NCBI GenBank assembly: GCA_016764035.1
Contig: JAESSQ010000189.1
Span: 1 to 8,126, forward strand
DNA length: 8,126 nt
Direction of reading: 5' to 3'
DNA from: Gammaproteobacteria bacterium
GTDB taxonomy: Bacteria > Pseudomonadota > Gammaproteobacteria > SZUA-229
A program made the position numbers and the translations under genes. Positions 6,405-8,126 of this stretch are shown in pieces; within the stretch, counting starts at the first letter, position 1; each line of letters opens with the position of its first letter. Under the pieces are notes generated by a model. That model did no database searches. It was not told where the DNA came from and saw nothing but the letters and a program-made list of their open reading frames with translations.

Positions 6405-7586
6405 TTATAGTTTTATTGTGATTGTATCGGAGGCATGCATGGCTTTTTCTTTTGCCTGACTGACGGTGTTCGCTCTCGCTAGAGCTACGCCCATACGACG
6501 CTGGCCTTTTACTTCCGGTTTGCCGAATAGACGAATTTTTGTATCAGGTGCTTTCATGGCATCACCTATATTGCTAAAGGTAACGTGATTTGAATCACCA
6601 TTGACTAGAATAACGCTACTGGCACTTGGACCGTGAAAGTGAATGTTGGGTATCGGCAAGCCCAATATGGCACGTGCATGTAATTCAAATTGCGATAGGT
6701 CTTGAGAAATCATCGTCACCATGCCAGTGTCGTGTGGCCGGGGAGATACCTCGCTAAAGATAACGTTTTCGCCTTTGATGAATAACTCTACACCAAATAT
6801 ACCGCGTCCACCCAATGCCTCGGTAACGGCAGAAGCAATCTCACGTGATTTTTTTATGGCTGTCTCTGACATGGGTTGAGGTTGCCATGATTGGCGATAA
6901 TCACCATCAATCTGTACATGACCAATAGGTTCACAAAAACAGGTGCCGTCAATATGGCGTACGGTTAATTGTGTTATTTCATAATCGAAATCAATAAAAC
7001 CTTCGATGATAACTTTTCCGGCACCTGTACGACCGCCCTGTTGTGCGTAGTTCCAGGCGGTATCTATATCAGCTTTGGTTTTTATCGTGCTTTGGCCCTT
7101 GCCAGAAGAGCTCATTATTGGCTTGATGACACAAGGTATACCAATCTTGTGTATGGCCGCGTCAAACTCGTCACGTGTGGTTGCAAATTGATAGGCTGAT
7201 GTGGGGATGCCAAGTTCTTCTGCCGCGAGCCGTCGTATGCCTTCACGGTTCATTGTGAGTTTGGCCGCCCGTGCGGTAGGAATAACAGTAAAGCCTTCAT
7301 CTTCGAGTTCTACCAGGGTATCGGTAGCAATGGCTTCGATTTCTGGAACGATATAATCAGGTTTTTCTGATTCAATAATTTTTCGTAATGCGTCACCATC
7401 AAGCATAGATATGACATGAGAGCGATGCGCAACCTGCATAGCAGGTGCATTTTTGTATCGATCAACCACGATGACTTCGACACCTAAGCGTTGTAATTCG
7501 ATAACAACTTCTTTGCCGAGTTCGCCGCCACCGCAGAATAAAACTTTTGTGGCGGTATTGGATAATGGTGTGCCTATTGAAGTCAT
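6405..7586 (-). CDS. purT: Formate-dependent phosphoribosylglycinamide formyltransferase 2
   Basis: PurT makes formyl-GAR from GAR, formate and ATP. It is the folate-independent alternative to PurN for the third step of purine synthesis, and acts in the cytoplasm. The 393-residue protein aligns with E. coli PurT (392) almost without gaps. The N-terminal nucleotide-fold motif GGGELGKE is at 19-26. VPEIEAIATD with Glu82 (the formate/GAR site residue in E. coli numbering) follows. The ATP-grasp loop SSSGKGQ is near 160-166. The Mg-binding region GVELF and SEVSPRPHDTGMVT starts at residue 278 with Glu279. The C-terminal part has IRLFGKPEVKGQRRMGVALA. The ATG at 7586 aligns with the E. coli start; its ribosome site is weak. 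It follows mutM by 39 bp and precedes an outer membrane protein gene by 17 bp, all on the minus strand. Confidence 0.98.
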   Translation of the reverse strand: MTSIGTPLSNTATKVLFCGGGELGKEVVIELQRLGVEVIVVDRYKNAPAMQVAHRSHVISMLDGDALRKIIESEKPDYIVPEIEAIATDTLVELEDEGFTVIPTARAAKLTMNREGIRRLAAEELGIPTSAYQFATTRDEFDAAIHKIGIPCVIKPIMSSSGKGQSTIKTKADIDTAWNYAQQGGRTGAGKVIIEGFIDFDYEITQLTVRHIDGTCFCEPIGHVQIDGDYRQSWQPQPMSETAIKKSREIASAVTEALGGRGIFGVELFIKGENVIFSEVSPRPHDTGMVTMISQDLSQFELHARAILGLPIPNIHFHGPSASSVILVNGDSNHVTFSNIGDAMKAPDTKIRLFGKPEVKGQRRMGVALARANTVSQAKEKAMHASDTITIKL

Positions 7587-7625
7587 AATTGGGCTCTAAG
7601 AATTAGTCCTGTGAGTAAAAGGATA

Positions 7626-8126
7626 TTATTTTTGGCACTTGCTGCAATAAAAAGTTGAACGCGCTTGCTGCATAAATTGCTTTATTGCTTGTCCACACTG
7701 TGAGCAGTTTTCACCCTTTCTACCATATACCAGAAGCTTCTGAGCAAAGTATCCGGGTTGACCGTTGGTGCCGGTAAAGTCACGAAGCGTCGTGCCGCCT
7801 TGGTTAATCGCGGCGATTAAGGTTTGTTTTATAGCTTCGACAAGTCTTTGCATGCTCAGTAGAGATATTTTCCCCGCTTTTCGTTTGGGGTTTATGCCTG
7901 ACTTGAACAGTGCCTCACTGGCGTAGATGTTGCCGACACCGACGACGATATGACTGTTCATAATGAAGGCTTTGATAGAGCATGTTCTTTTGCGTGCGAT
8001 GTCATGCAGATAGTGTGCCGTGAAGCTATCGTCTAGCGGCTCGGGGCCTAAATTTTTTATTAATCGATGTTCGTTAACAGCGCCTTCGGCCCATAATACG
8101 CAACCAAATTTACGTGGGTCACGTAA
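7626..8126 (-). CDS. mutM: Formamidopyrimidine-DNA glycosylase, C-terminal part (partial)
   Basis: This base-excision repair enzyme removes 8-oxoguanine and Fapy lesions and cuts the abasic strand. The frame stays open from the window edge, giving 166 residues of about 270. The N-terminal catalytic Pro-Glu and the conserved Lys of the beta-sandwich domain are outside the window. The visible part starts in DPRKFG, continues with LGPEPLDD and the helix-two-turn-helix region VVGVGNIYASEALFKSGI, then QGGTTLRDF and GQPGYFAQKLLVYGRKG. It ends in the zinc finger C-x2-C-x16-C-x2-C (CSQC ... CSKC) with the RSTFYC lesion-recognition segment. The Met at 7961 is internal: conserved protein continues upstream of it. 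No frameshift or stop is present. It is the first visible gene of the minus-strand mutM-purT-omp cluster. Confidence 0.97.
   Translation of the reverse strand, partial: LRDPRKFGCVLWAEGAVNEHRLIKNLGPEPLDDSFTAHYLHDIARKRTCSIKAFIMNSHIVVGVGNIYASEALFKSGINPKRKAGKISLLSMQRLVEAIKQTLIAAINQGGTTLRDFTGTNGQPGYFAQKLLVYGRKGENCSQCGQAIKQFMQQARSTFYCSKCQK

Noticed and set aside
7626..7961. A short complete gene starting at the Met at 7961
   Set aside because: Conserved MutM sequence (DPRKFG, LGPEPL) continues in frame upstream to the window edge, so this Met is internal to a partial mutM.
1..8126. tRNA genes, CRISPR arrays, insertion sequences or prophage genes
   Set aside because: No cloverleaf-like sequence, regularly spaced repeats, transposase motifs or phage proteins were seen; almost all of the window is housekeeping or envelope genes.

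Overview
The window looks like chromosomal DNA from a gammaproteobacterium of moderate, slightly AT-rich composition. The evidence is the close match of the GltB/GltD, MscS, PurT and MutM proteins to their enterobacterial counterparts, together with a YdiY/DUF481 outer membrane protein. The exact genus cannot be fixed from this sequence. No tRNA, rRNA, insertion sequence, prophage or CRISPR array is seen, and all genes are intact except the two cut by the window edges.

Layout. (1) 1-3165, plus strand: the 3' part of gltB and the complete gltD, the two subunits of NADPH-dependent glutamate synthase (GOGAT), 78 bp apart. (2) 3251-3670, minus strand: a stand-alone PilZ-domain protein, predicted to sense cyclic di-GMP and convergent with gltD. 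(3) 3671-3981: an AT-rich divergent intergenic region with a candidate extended -10 promoter for mscS, a short repeat cluster next to a possible pilZ promoter, and a leader hairpin. (4) 3982-4800, plus: mscS, a small mechanosensitive channel. (5) 4857-4903: a long, almost perfectly palindromic terminator. (6) 4929-5672, plus: a DUF481/YdiY-type ('salt-induced') outer membrane protein. (7) 5688-5724: a symmetric bidirectional terminator. (8) 8126-5773, minus: an apparent mutM - purT - outer membrane beta-barrel gene cluster, with gaps of 39 and 17 bp.

How the genes fit together. GltBD makes glutamate, the main cellular amino donor and counter-ion for osmotic potassium uptake. PurT is a formate-using step of purine synthesis, and MutM repairs oxidised guanine. 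MscS relieves turgor on hypo-osmotic shock, and the neighbouring DUF481 family has been linked to salt response, so those two may form an osmotic-adaptation pair; this is inference from adjacency. I do not see a clearly new multi-gene system. The more unusual items are the palindromic terminator just before the DUF481 gene, the long mscS leader, and the uncharacterised outer membrane protein placed directly behind purT.
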